64,000 nucleotides of DNA from Excoecaria cochinchinensis. Its lineage: Eukaryota > Streptophyta > Magnoliopsida > Malpighiales > Euphorbiaceae. The stretch is taken from assembly GCA_947683425.1 (NCBI GenBank), contig CANTUQ010000017.1:2108001-2172000 (forward strand). The letters are read 5' to 3'. Position numbers and translations under genes: made by a program. The notes under the pieces are model-generated. The model was not told the origin of the DNA, did no database searches, and saw only the letters and a program-made list of their open reading frames with translations. Of the stretch, positions 34,983-46,590 are shown piece after piece. Every line of letters begins with the position of its first letter. Position 1 is the first letter of the stretch.

Positions 34983-37683
34983 TGTGACGCGCACCGGATC
35001 CCGAGCGCCGCCCTTTCGGACCGCCCGCACGTGGGCGATCAGGGCATTTGCGGGTCCGTTGACATCTTGCGATAAATCGCAAGTGCGTCTATGTTGGGCA
35101 ACAAGGAGGTATCATGGAGTCGCCACCCAATAGAACATTGGGAAAGTTACTCTCGCCTCGGAGAGCCTAAGACTGCGCTTGGTATCCATTTTGGGCCAGC
35201 CAGAGGGGTCTTGGAAGGTAAACCTCTCGCCCTAAGGAGCCTAGGATTAGCGCTAAAGTCTCGTGGCACAAAAAGGTGTCTTGGAGGGTAGACCTCTAGC
35301 CTTTTTGAGCCCAAAGACCAGAGCTGGGTCCGGGATTTCTCATCTATTTCTACCTCGATTATTTTATGATCAAATTTTAATACCATTGATTCGCTCTCTC
35401 TCCACACGATGCAATTAATTGAAAGGCGCATTTATTCACATTTTGAAAGCGGTAAATGAGCAAAATAAATATCGAAAGCGATAAATTACAATAATACAAG
35501 GAGCAGAATACAACTCCCTCTTGTAAATGTGCGAAGCATACATAAAACGGGTTATTCATTTAATAGTGAGAACATTGGTCCTCGCATGCATATTTATTAT
35601 GAAATAATTTTGATGTGATGATTTATTTGGGTATGAAAAACTAGGACATTGGTCCCATTTTTATTTAGAAAAAATGTCAAGTTAATTAATAAAAATGTTT
35701 TTGTGATTTTCTTTTTAGCCAGCCTAAATAAAGAATTTTACAAGAAAATTATATGGCAAAATTAAATAAAATATTACAAATAAAGAAAATAAATATATGA
35801 ACCAAATGAGCCTACTGGACCTCCCGATGTGCTCGCAAAAACGCCCAAGCGAAAAATGAGTTTAGACATAAAAAAATACAAATAAAATAATGTTAGTGAT
35901 TAAATCAATTAAACCAATTAAACGTACAAAATAATGAATAACAAATTAAAATAAAATAAGGTGATATGAAACAAATGATAATGGAATCAAAAATATTAAC
36001 AAACAAAAATAAAATGAGAAACATGGATTATATGTGATAAATGATTAAATGATGTGATGAAAATAAAATAAAACATGTTAATTAATTAATTAATACATGT
36101 AAAAAATATGAACATGATGAAAATAATGATGATAAGTGAAAAATAATGAATGAATAAATAAACAAATGATAATAAAATCATGTAACAATGATAAAAATTA
36201 GTAAACAAAGGAATGAAAATAATAATGATATATAACAAGGTTAATTGATGTGTTCATAGTTAATACAAACTATTTACATGGCAAAAAGATTAGTTTAAAT
36301 TAATTAATTATTCGCATATTAAAAATAATGAGGAATCAAAATAAATTATTTACATGTTAGGAATTAAAAAAATAATATTCACATGAATAAAAATCAAATC
36401 ATATATAAACAATTAAATGGAACAAATATAAGATGAATACAACAAATGAATAGATGAAAACAATAAATAAATCAATAAAAACAATAAAATATATATGAAT
36501 AAATTAAATAAAAATAAAATAAAATAGAAATGGAGCCAAGAATATTTACCCTCAGAATATTGGATTTGATGAAGGAAAAGTGATGATTTTCCGGAAAATT
36601 GCTTGAAAGAATAATTCAGCAATAAAATTAATTCTCTTTGTTTATGGAGAAAAACAAAGGAATTGATTTGTATGCTTAAGATTAAAAAGAAATTGATGTC
36701 AAAATGATGATTAATTTCTTGTGTTTATGGAGCAAAAACAAAGAAATTAATTGGAATAATTAACAATTGAAAATTAATCTTTCAATTTCAATTAAACCTT
36801 ATTAAAAAAAAAAAGAGAAAATCTGAAATTTTGAAGAGAAAATAGAAGAGAGGAATTCTGGAAAATTAGGTCTCAAAAATGTGGAGGCTCCCCTTTTTTT
36901 GATTTCATCCTAAACTATTTAAAAGATAGGAAATGTTGCCCTAATTTAATTAAGGAAAACAAACCTAATTTTATTCAAATTCCTTTATTTTTGGGGATAA
37001 AATCAAGTTTTATTAATTAATAATCTATAAAAAATATTTTGGAATTTTATTTGAAGTCAAAAACCCTTAATTTTGGGATAAAAACGGATTTTTGGGTGAA
37101 AAAATCGGAAAAAAGGCTGAAAAAATGGAAAATAGGGTAACAGACCCTATACCGACGGTCAGGATGCCTGTCGCTATAGAGTGGCGGGCGTCGGAGCGGC
37201 AGCCAGGCGAGAATCGCGCGCGATCCGCGCGCTGGCGCTCGCGCACGAGCGCTCCGTGCGGCGCTCAGCGTGCGCGATGCTGCGCGCGCCTTTAGCGACG
37301 CGCAGCATCGGCGACGCTGAGCGTCGCCTTTGCGCTCGCTGCGCGATGGGCGCCTGGGCGCCTGCGCGCTGGGCGCCCAGGCGCCTGCGAGCTGGGCACC
37401 AGCGCGCCTGCGCGCTGCCGCGCCCTACACTCGCGGTCCGAAAATTTTGTTTTTTTTTTTTTATTTTTTTATTTTTAAATTATAAATTGACTAAAAACAC
37501 TATAATTTTAAGCCCCCATTTTTCAAAATTTATTTTTTAAATATTTTTTATTATTTTCTAATTTTTCACTCTAAAATGCAAATTTGACGAGAAAATCATC
37601 ACTTTTAACCTTTTAAGCCTGTGAAGGCAATTATCATCATTGGGTAACTTCGATCTAGGCTGACTCAGGACCCGGTGTCTACA
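34983..37683 (-). mobile_element. T2 3' LTR (LTR C)
   Basis: 2,701 bp, ends TGTAGACACC...GCGCGTCACA on the minus strand. Nearly identical to LTR D. GC-rich hairpin island at 37,140-37,435; AT-rich between 35,330 and 36,540; CTGAGGGTAAATATTC near 36,548. Confidence 0.93.
37140..37435. repeat. GC-rich island of LTR C
   Basis: Contains GCGCGC tracts and inverted repeats such as CCTGGGCGCC-N9-GGCGCCCAGG near 37,355. LTR D lacks about 38 bp of this block (46,285-46,320), so the island is the least stable part of two otherwise almost identical LTRs. Confidence 0.75.
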
Positions 37684-37697
37684 GTTGCCCCCAGTTT
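37684..37697 (-). other. Polypurine tract of T2
   Basis: The minus strand reads AACTGGGGGCAAC directly before the 3' LTR start. This is the usual place of plus-strand priming. Confidence 0.65.
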
Positions 37698-37850
37698 AGG
37701 GGAATCTAGTACACTAGTGTCTAGGTGAGCCTAAACTCAAAGAAGAAAAGGAAAGAGACACGTACCTGAGTCGGCCGTCTTTCCTGCTTGATGGAATTGT
37801 AATGATAGCTGTTGCTGTCTTTTGGTTGTAGCTGGTAATGCTGTGGTCGT

Positions 37851-38295
37851 GCTAACCTCTTGTGGGTTGTGCCGCCATCGTGCTAACCGCTGTGAATTTG
37901 TTGTGCCGTGGTCGTGCTAACCTCTTGTGGGTTGTGCCGCCATCGTGCTAACCGCTGTGAATTGGTAGTGCCGTGGTCGTGCTAACCTCTTGTGGGTAGT
38001 GCCGCCATCGTGCTAACCGCTGTGAATTGGTAGTGCCATGGTCGTGCTAACCTCTTGTGGGTTGTGCCGCCATCGTGCTAACCGCTGTGAATTTTGGTAG
38101 TGCCGTGGTCGTGCCAACCTCTTGTGGGTTGTGCCGCCATCGTGCTAACCGCTGTGAATTGGTAGTGCCGTGGTCGTGCTAACCTCTTGTGGGTTGTGCC
38201 ACCATCGTGCTAACCGCTGTGAATTGGTAGTGCCGTGGTCGTGCCAACCTCTTGTGGGTTGTGCCGCCATCGTGCTAACCCATGTGAATTTTGGA
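37851..38295. repeat. Tandem array of a 65-bp unit, about 7 copies
   Basis: Units start at 37851, 37916, 37981, 38046, 38113, 38178 and 38243. Each 65-bp unit is itself two related halves, both containing CGTGCTAACC and GTGCCG. It lies in the 3' non-coding region of T2. There are no spacers, so it is not a CRISPR array. Confidence 0.93.
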
Positions 38296-38943
38296 ACTGT
38301 GCTCCTTTAGATGTTTGGACTGGTGTCGTCACTCGGCTTTTGTTGGTGTTCCCCGCCGATTTCTCCTGCAAAATTGTATGCATAGGAATATACAAGAAAT
38401 CACGTGTGCATGATATGGAATGCAAATGCTTGCAACAATGTATAGACTGTGCCCTAGGTGGTCCATGGTTCGCTGAGGTTGTAGCCTTCCTGCTCTACAA
38501 TGCCCCCTGAAACCTGAGGATCGTCGACAAGTTTTTTGAAAGAGACGTCTGGTATATATCCTTGCCCCCCTGGTCAATGATCATTTACCCGGGATTCTGT
38601 TTCATGTTCTGTATTGTATGTTACCTGATTGAAAGAAGATCATCTGAAGTAACGCCGCCTTATCGCTCCAGGCATTGAACGTCATTGTTTTAAAGGTAGT
38701 GCGTCCCTTGTGGATTTTCACACTAGCTTTTCTTTGCGGGAAATGCGTCCCTTATGGGATTTTCACACAACCCTTTGCCTAACTTTTGCCTGGAATGGAC
38801 CCAACCCAATCCAGCGGCTTTTGTTTATTTTATATTTATTTTTTTTTTGTAGGGCAGACTGCCTATTTCCAGGTTTTCACCCTGCCTTTTGGCCTAACTT
38901 TTGCTTAGAGAGCCAGTTACGGTTTTCATCTCTAACGGCCTTC

Positions 38944-39099
38944 TTTGATTTGCTGCTCCCTGAGAAGTCTTCGATTTGCTGTTCCTTGAGAAGTCTTTGA
39001 TTTGCTGCTCCCTGAGAAGTCTTTGATTTGCTGCTCCCTGAGAAGTCTTTGATTTGCTGCTCCCTGAGAATTCTTTTGTTGATTGCCCCCTGAGAGGTC
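38944..39099. repeat. Tandem array of a 26-bp unit, 6 copies
   Basis: Head-to-tail copies of TTTGATTTGCTGCTCCCTGA-GAAGTC at 26-bp spacing, the last one degenerate. The repeat is in the same non-coding region as the 65-bp array but unrelated to it. Confidence 0.93.
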
Positions 39100-40202
39100 A
39101 TCGGATGGTGCTTGGATTGATGATTAAGCTGGTATGTGGATTGATGATTTGATCGATGTCCGGATTGATGATTGAATTGAGGCTTGGATATATGTTTTGA
39201 TCGATGTCATCACTCGGCTTTGGCCGGTGTCCGCATCAAGCCTTTCTTTCTGCAAAATAAGGAAACTAAACTATGAAAAAATGGTGAGCATGCAAGTGAA
39301 ATGCATGAGTAATGCAGGAATGCAGGATAAAAATTCATCTATGTGAACTTGAAGATGATAGCCGGGCTAGCTGCAATTTGCGATATAATTGATGCCTTTT
39401 GAGCTGCTTTTGAATTTCATGCCCTTTGGGATTGTGAGATTCTCATCCTGTACCTGTAGTCATTATTTGAAGGTAGTGCGTCCCTTGTGGATTTTCACAC
39501 TAGCTTTTCTTAGTGGGAGATGCGTCCTTTGTGGATTTTCACATAACCCTGTGCCTTATTATTATTATTATTTTTTTTTTTTTTTTTTGCCTGGAATGGA
39601 CCCAACCCAATCCAGCGGCTTTTCTCTTTCTTATTTTTTTTGAAGGACAGACTGCCTGTTTTCAGGTTTTCACCCTATCCTTTTGCCTAATTTTTGCTTA
39701 GAGCGCCAGTTACGGTTTTCACTCTAACGGCTTTTTTTTTTTTTTTACGACTTGAAAAATTAGAACTATTGTCAAGGCTTCCTCAGTATCTTGTCTTCGG
39801 CTTTCACTCCTGAGTACCACAACCCCTGGACACAATTGCTTTCCCAAAATTGTCATATTGTGGGTCAGAGACTACATCCTTGCTTCCATAAGTGCCTGCG
39901 AAAAAAAAATGATACATAACCTTCCGGTAGATAATAAAACTCAACGGCTTAAGCACCTGGTCGGCAAGAGTAGAAGCAAAGTATAGCCAGTTAGATTTTA
40001 TACACTCAATAATGAATGACATCTTTCTTTTTATAAAAGAACTAGGAAATGATGAGTTAAAACTACTTCTGCTTTATGCATTTGCAAAGATTGTGTGTAT
40101 TTTGGTATGATTTCTCCGTACATGATCACCATATAACATAGATTCAAAATGCAAAATTACGTTTAATCTCAGAATGGATCTTGAAAGCATCAGACTCCTG
40201 TT

Positions 40203-40235
40203 TCCAATCAGCCCTCTCGGGTTTTCCTGATTGGA
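40203..40235 (-). other. Stem-loop in Tat 3' region
   Basis: TCCAATCAG (40203-40211) pairs perfectly with CTGATTGGA (40227-40235) around a 15-base loop containing CTCTCGGGTTTT. Homologous stems occur in E2 (24,778-24,808) and T1 (55,398-55,429). Confidence 0.65.
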
Positions 40236-40285
40236 TATTTTCTCTCGAGCCTCTAATTTTTGACCAGAGTGCCTTTTTTCGGTTT

Positions 40286-40749
40286 TCACCCTGACGAGGC
40301 GCCCAATTTTAGCAAGGCCGCCTTTTTTCGGTTTTTGACCCGCGGGGCATTTATTCTCTTCTTTTGATTTTTAGTCTTTACCATGGACCTTCTCGGGTTT
40401 GTTGAGGTTGACTGCTTCATCGAACTTGCTTCCTTTACTGTTTGTCGAAACGCTACTGCCTGGGATAATGACTTTTCAAGAACAAACAAGTCTTCGTTTG
40501 CTAGCCTGAATTTACTTCGTTCATCCGGAATACTTGGTCTTATTTTCCTGAATACCAAATCTCACTATTTCCAGTAGGTGCTTTCTGACTTTCTTCCCGA
40601 ATAATTAAGTAAATTATTTCCTGATCGATATGATTGCAATAGTAATCCCATAACCTATTTTGGTCTGATGTGCTTAGCTGCTGCAAAACTGTTTCTATGA
40701 CTGTCCCGGTATTGTCTGATGTGTTTAGCCGCTGTAGCATCGTTCCCAT
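40286..40749 (-). pseudogene. T2 integrase C-terminal remnant
   Basis: The minus-strand translation contains NRLWDYYCNHIDQEIIYLI and, in the next frame, IRPSIPDERSKFRLANEDLF. These match the T1 integrase tail (RPCVPDIRGKFRPTWEDPF). It would belong to the chromatin/DNA-binding C-terminal part. The catalytic core is absent between this and the scrap at 40,891. Confidence 0.72.
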
Positions 40750-40890
40750 AATTGTCCTTTAAGATTTAAGTGCTGTGACAGGTAGTGCTTTTACCCCATG
40801 CCTCGAGGAATAAAGTGTAATACGTGTAAAGATTTTTGATTGCAGTCCCCTGCATGGGTCTCCTTCATAATCTTCTTGGCCTTTTCCTAT

Positions 40891-41440
40891 CTAGCATCTC
40901 AACTGCACGTCATTAGCTTTCCTCTCGTACTGCACATCCTTTACATGAATGAACTGGGTGGATAACTTATGAATCAGTCTCTTGGTTCCTTTCAGTAGCC
41001 AAATAGAGTGACAAGGTGCAGGTATGTGTATATCCGCGAGATTTGGATAAAGCTTGGCCGCAAATTTTCCTTCTTTTAGCAAGCTTTGCTCAAATCCTGA
41101 AGTTTACACATACACGCACTTTTCTTTTTAACCATCGGGATGCCATTGGCCAACCTAGTTTGGCGTTGTGTTTCAAAAAGAAATTAGGTCTTGTTTCTAC
41201 TTGCGGATCTCTCCTTTCAACCATTTCTACCCACTTGGGCTTGAGTCTTCTGAGCTTCTGTGGCACCTGTCCATGATTTTGGCATAGCATGCTTAGTGGC
41301 TTCATAATCATCTTCTACCATGTCTTCACTGGTCCAGGCAAAGACTTTTTTATTTCATTTTTTTTATTCTCTCAAGTTTCAATCTCTCTTCAAGAGTCAT
41401 AACAGATGCTATCAAGATTTTCTTTGGGTTCTCCCAAGTT
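40891..41440 (-). pseudogene. T2 reverse transcriptase/integrase fusion scrap
   Basis: In minus-strand order: a FENPKKILIASV-type RT leader near 41,430; KLRRLKPKWVEMVER; KVRVCVNFR and LDKAWP near 41,000-41,060 (RT fingers); then within a few codons LIHKLSTQFIHVKDVQYERK, the start of integrase. Everything between RT motif 2 and the integrase N-terminus is deleted. The YVDD motif and both RNase H domains are therefore missing. Confidence 0.75.
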
Positions 41441-41554
41441 TCGGGATTAAACGGAATAGCATTAATTGAATAAATGTCACACATTGATTATGCACAATGA
41501 AATCACAAGAAACATCACACAAATAAACAAAAACACAAAAGCATTCCTTTTATT

Positions 41555-43294
41555 TCATAAAAGTAGAGTTAAAACATCATCATTAGATAGTTCAAAAATA
41601 AATAGAGCATCTAAATAGCTACATCTTTTCTTTCTCGCCAACATGGATGTTGTAGCCGACAGTCTACGGGAACCATTCTCTTGCCCCATCCTTTCCTCAT
41701 CAATGAGACCTTGAATAAGCTTTTTTAGAATTCGGCATCTATCAGTCTTATGCCCAGTATGCTGATGGTAGGCACAATACAAATTCGATCGGTGACTAGG
41801 GAATCCTTGGCTCTTGGCGGGTCTTGCAGGTTTCGGTTGTAGTTTCCCTTTATCGATGAAATAGGAAAGGAGCTCAGATAAAGGCTTTTCACAAATGGTA
41901 TAAGAGCCTTGAGTAGTTCCTATGTTTGGAACCTTAGTAGTCCCAACACCCCCCACGCTATTATCGTCGAGACTTGAGCTTTCCTGATTATTACCCTCAA
42001 TGATGTTGCCCCCTCCTTCAAGGGCGACCGGTTGCTTGCCAAGATTCTGTACATGAAACTTTGGGGTTTGGCTATCATTCCTCAGATATCTAGCGTGCCG
42101 ACGACATTTCCTATGCCCTCGATTTCTGGCTGGGTTAGCTAACCATGAGCGCAGGTCCCCATCGCCTACTTGAGGAAAAGATTCGTCCATGCTGAGATGA
42201 CCTTTCTGAGTTGTTCTAACCGTTGATGCTTCCTTTATCCCTTGAGTGCCGGCACAGATGTCACACCTATCCGGTTGACTCCCATTCTTTAGGTCCATAG
42301 AGACTTCCTCCCGGGCAGCCAGGGTAATTGCAAGTTTAGACTTTGAAATTTCTTCTTCGAGGACATCCATCCTTCTCTTCAGGCCCCGTGTCACTGCTAG
42401 AAGGTCATTCTCTGAAACATGCCCTTTGCCTTTTCGCTCGGGTGATATAGCAGCGGGTGACTCTCCTTCAGGTCCATTTGGTGGTAGGTGCACTCCCTTA
42501 GGTGAATCATACTCTTCTTTCAATTCAGTAAGAGCAGCAGACTGTTGTCCAGTAGGTGGCACCACAACTAAATTCTCCATAATAGCCATGGTCTGAGTTT
42601 TACGATTTTTAACCCCTCGTTCTATCTCCTTTACTGTACCATCCTCTCCCTCGGGTACTTCATTCATGATAGTCCATGGAATTATTGGTTCATCCTCTTC
42701 CTCTCCCACGATATCACCCTTCACATCAAGGGTCTTCTTGTGCTCAAAAAGTGTCGTTGCTCTGAGCTCAAAATCTGGCTATTGTGCTGTAGTGAATGCT
42801 ATAGGAGTCTCTTCCTTGACAGGTGATTCAAATGGTTTAACAGAAGGGGCTGTAGGCAGTTGCTTGAAATTTGATGCTACTTGAGAGGCGATATTTTCCA
42901 TCATGGTTAACATCTTCCTTTCAAAATCGCCGAGCCTCTTATTTAGGTCCTGTATTGTCAACGCACCAGTCTCTTGTGGTAATTCTGCCATTGATAATTT
43001 TAGAGAGGACTCACGGGATGAGAGTAGCTCAGAATCCCCGTCAGATACAAATTCTAGCAACTCAAAGAGCAAATTTATCCTTACTAGCCGACTGTCGGAA
43101 CCTCTAGTCCACTTAGATGAATCTATAATGGCTAAAAAAATTAGATTGTTAGGATGATGCATGAATGACATATACAATGCATGATAGTGAGCTATGCAAC
43201 ATTTACAATCACATGCAAGCAAGTAAAGCCCTCCAACCTTATTACTCCCACACACGAGGTAATGCGGTCTCTTTCCTAGGTGGGTCCAATCCAT
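41555..43294 (-). CDS. T2 gag-like frame with one internal TAG
   Basis: The frame is open from 43,294 to 41,555 except for one in-frame TAG at 42,779-42,781. The likely gag start is the ATG at 42,991 (MAELPQETGALTIQDLNKRL), matching the T3 gag start. After the TAG come acidic and lysine-rich parts, a short coiled-coil-like segment (LKRRMDVLEEEISKSKL) and a nucleocapsid tail with the knuckle CAYHQHTGHKTDRC (near 41,735-41,780). The capsid block seen in E2 and T1 is not recognisable; an unfamiliar Cys/Arg/His-containing stretch (DRCDICAGTQGIKE, NRGHRKCRRHARYLR) lies in its place. A frame this long in a pol-less element suggests either recency or use. Confidence 0.65.
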
Positions 43295-43902
43295 GGGTTA
43301 GCGGGGAACCCAATGGATGCGTATGGTGTGCGGTGAAAAACCGACATCGTAACACTCCTATACTAATGTACAAGCGGATGGATAGTGATCGTCATGTATT
43401 TAGACGTTCCATAAATTTCGACATGGCCCTACCGGGGCATGGAAGCCTTTGGCTAGGTTACCAAGCGAGATATCTGGACTCACCCAATACATGAGGATCC
43501 ATACAGCAAGCACGGAATTAGGGTTCATATCACCTGTGGAAAGTAGCTATGGCCATTATATGAGCTTTGGACAAGGGAGATGTTACTTTAAGGCTACCCA
43601 AGCATGATCCCTGCCGACGGGTCTAGCTCATCACGAGCGTAACGACCGATCGGGTCACCATTTTGATATACCATTAAGGTACGTGGCTTGGGCTGGTGAT
43701 TATCCTTAACACTTCCCCAAATTGAGTAAAAATAACGAGGTGCTTCAGGAACGCACCGGCGCTAAAAGAGGGACCAAACTAGCGTATTCTAAGGCTCTAA
43801 TGATATGCAAATGCAAATTTGAGAGAAGGTGAATTTATGAATTAAATTTTAATCATAAATGTTAAAAGAGGTATTTTCGAATCGAAATCTCGAACCATAA
43901 AC
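42992..43902 (-). other. T2 leader
   Basis: Region between primer site and gag. It contains the upstream frame beginning at the ATG at 43,294 (MDWTHLGKRPHYLVCG..., Cys-rich), which is in frame with gag. A homologous frame is in the T3 leader at 59,886. Blocks such as TTCCCCAAATTGAG and ACGAGCGTAACGACCGATCGG (two shorter parts) match the T3 leader. No other gene seen. Confidence 0.6.
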
Positions 43903-43921
43903 GTCCCCAGTGGAGTTGCCA
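43903..43921 (-). other. Primer-binding site of T2
   Basis: The minus strand reads TGGCAACTCCACTGGGGAC one base after the LTR end. T3 has TGGCGACTCCACTGGGGAC at the same place. From memory this resembles the tRNA-Arg type reported for Ogre/Tat elements. One CpG base has changed. Confidence 0.75.
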
Positions 43922-43922
43922 C

Positions 43923-46585
43923 TGTGACGCGCGCCGGATCCCGAGCGCCGCCCTTTCGGACCGCCCGCACGTGGGCGATCGGGGCATTTGCGGGTCCGTT
44001 GACATCTTGCGATAAATCGCAAGTGCGTCTATGTTGGGCAACAAGAAGGTATCATGGAGTCGCCACCCAATAGAACATTGGGAAAGTTACTCTCGCCTCG
44101 GAGAGCCTAAGACTGCGCTTGGTATCCATTTTGGGCCAGCCAGAGGGGTCTTGGAAGGTAAACCTCTCGCCCTAAGGAGCCTAGGATTAGCGCTAAAGTC
44201 TCGTGGCATAAAAAGGTGTCTTGGAGGGTAGACCTCTAGCCTTTTTGAGCCCAAAGACCAGAGCTGGGTCCGGAATTTCTCATCTATTTCTACCTCGATT
44301 ATTTTATGATCAAATTTTAATACCATTAATTCGCTCTCTCTCCACACGATGCAATTAATTGAAAGGCGCATTTATTCACATTTTGAAAGCGGTAAATGAG
44401 CAAAATAAATATCGAAAGCGATAAATTACAATAATACAAGGAGCAGAATACAACTCCCTCTTGTAAATGTGCGAAGCATACATAAAATGGGTTATTCATT
44501 TAATAGTGAGAACATTGGTCCTCGCATGCATATTTATTATGAAACAATTTTGATGTGATGATTTATTTGGGTATGAAAAACTAGGACATTGGTCCCATTT
44601 TTATTTAGAAAAAATGTCAAGTTAATTAATAAAAATGTTTTTGTGATTTTCTTTTTAGCGAGCCTAAATAAAGAATTTTACAAGAAAATTATATGGCAAA
44701 ATTAAATAAAATATTACAAATAAAGAAAATAAATATATGAACCAAATGAGCCTACTGGACCTCCCGATGTGCTCGCAAAAACGCCCAAGCGAAAAATGAG
44801 TTTAGACATAAAAAAATACAAATAAAATAATGTTAGTGATTAAATCAATTAAACCAATTAAACGTACAAAATAATGAATAACAAATTAAAATAAAATAAG
44901 GTGATATGAAAAAAATGATAATGGAATCAAAAATATTAACAAACAAAAATAAAATGAGAAACATGGATTATATGTGATAAATGATTAAATGATGTGATGA
45001 AAATAAAATAAAACATGTTAATTAATTAATTAATACATGTAAAAAATATGAACATGATGAAAATAATGATGATAAGTGAAAAATAATGAATGAATAAATA
45101 AACAAATGATAATAAAATCATGTAACAATGATAAAAATTAGTAAACAAAGGAATGAAAATAATAATGATATATAACAAGGTTAATTGATGTGTTCATAGT
45201 TAATACAAACTATTTACATGGCAAAAAGATTAGTTTAAATTAATTAATTAATCGCATATTAAAAATAATGAGGAATCAAAATAAATTATTTACATGTTAG
45301 GAATTAAAAAAACAATATTCACATGAATAAAAATCAAATCATATATAAACAATTAAATGGAACAAATATAAGATGAATACAACAAATGAATAGATGAAAA
45401 CAATAAATAAATCAATAAAAACAATAAAATATATATGAATAAATTAAATAAAAATAAATTAAAATAGAAATGGAGCCAAGAATATTTACCCTCAGAATAT
45501 TGGATTTGATGAAGGAAAAGTGATGATTTTCCGGAAAATTGCTTGAAAGAATAATTCAGCAATAAAATTAATTCTCTTTGTTTATGGAGAAAAACAAAGG
45601 AATTGATTTGTATGCTTAAGATTAAAAAGAAATTGATGTCAAAATGATGATTAATTTCTTGTGTTTATGGAGCAAAAACAAAGAAATTAATTGGAATAAT
45701 TAACAATTGAAAATTAATCTTTCAATTTCAATTAAACCTTATTAAAAAAAAAGAGAAAATCTGAAATTTTGAAGAGAAAATAGAAGAGAGGAATTCTGGA
45801 AAATTAGGTCTCAAAAATGTGGAGGCTCCCCTTTTTTTGATTTCATCCTAAACTATTTAAAAGATAGGAAATGTTGCCCTAATTTAATTAAGGAAAACAA
45901 ACCTAATTTTATTCAAATTCCTTTATTTTTGGGGATAAAATCAAGTTTTATTAATTAATAATCTATAAAAAATATTTTGGAATTTTATTTGAAGTCAAAA
46001 ACCCTTAATTTTGGGATAAAAACGGATTTTTGGGTGAAAAAATCGGAAAAAAGGCTGAAAAAATGGAAAATAGGGTAACAGACCCTATACCGACGGTCAG
46101 GATGCCCATCGCTATAGAGTGGCGGGCGTCGGAGCGGCAGCCAGGCGAGAATCGCGCGCGATCCGCGCGCTGGGGCTCGCGCACGAGCGCTCCGTGCGGC
46201 GCTCAGCGTGCGCGATGCTGCGCGCGCCTTTAGCGACGCGCAGCATTGGCGATGCTGAGCGTCGCCTTTGCGCTCGCTGCGCGATGGGCGCCTGCGAGCT
46301 GGGCGCCAGCGCGCTGCCGCGCCCGACACTCGCGGTCCGAAAATTTTGTTTTGTTTTTTTTTTTATTTTTTTATTTTTAAATTATAAATTGACTAAAAAC
46401 ACTATAATTTTAAGCCCCCATTTTTCAAAATTTATTTTTTAAATATTTTTTATTATTTTCTAATTTTTCACTCTAAAATGCAAATTTGACGAGAAAATCA
46501 TCACTTTTAACCTTTTAAGCCTGTGAAGGCAATTATCATCATTGGGTAACTTCGATCTAGGCTGACTCAGGACCTGGTGTCTACA
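43923..46585 (-). mobile_element. T2 5' LTR (LTR D)
   Basis: 2,663 bp, same ends as LTR C and almost identical to it. GC-rich island at 46,080-46,340. It is followed on the plus strand by ATGAG and the rest of the K 5' LTR. Confidence 0.93.
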
Positions 46586-46590
46586 ATGAG

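Larger units (their letters stand above)
37698..40285 (-). other. T2 3' non-coding region
   Basis: About 2.6 kb between pol remnants and the 3' LTR with no supportable gene. It holds two tandem arrays (37,851-38,295 and 38,944-39,099). A block of roughly 250 bp is present twice (about 38,690-38,940 and 39,470-39,731). Stem-loops lie at 38,912-38,939, 39,705-39,731 and 40,203-40,235, with recurring GTGAAAACC words on the minus strand. E2 and T1 share parts of it. Confidence 0.75.
34983..46585 (-). mobile_element. T2: complete, recent Tat-like deletion derivative
   Basis: Two LTRs (34983-37683 and 43923-46585) flank 6.2 kb of internal DNA. The 5-bp duplication ATGAG is at 34978-34982 and 46586-46590. 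In element order on the minus strand: 5' LTR, primer site (43,903-43,921), leader, gag-like frame (42,991-41,555), RT N-terminal scrap fused to integrase scraps, a long 3' non-coding part with tandem repeats, purine tract, 3' LTR. By my hand comparison the LTRs differ at roughly 20 positions in about 2.65 kb, plus one indel of about 38 bp. The insertion is therefore recent even though pol is gone, which implies mobilisation in trans. Confidence 0.93.

Noticed and set aside
35091..35431. Pairs of identical frames in LTRs C and D
   Set aside because: Identical because the LTRs are recent duplicates; no protein similarity recognised, and overlapping frames occur on both strands.
37851..38295. 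CRISPR-like regular repeat
   Set aside because: Units are head to tail with no unique spacers, inside a plant retrotransposon.
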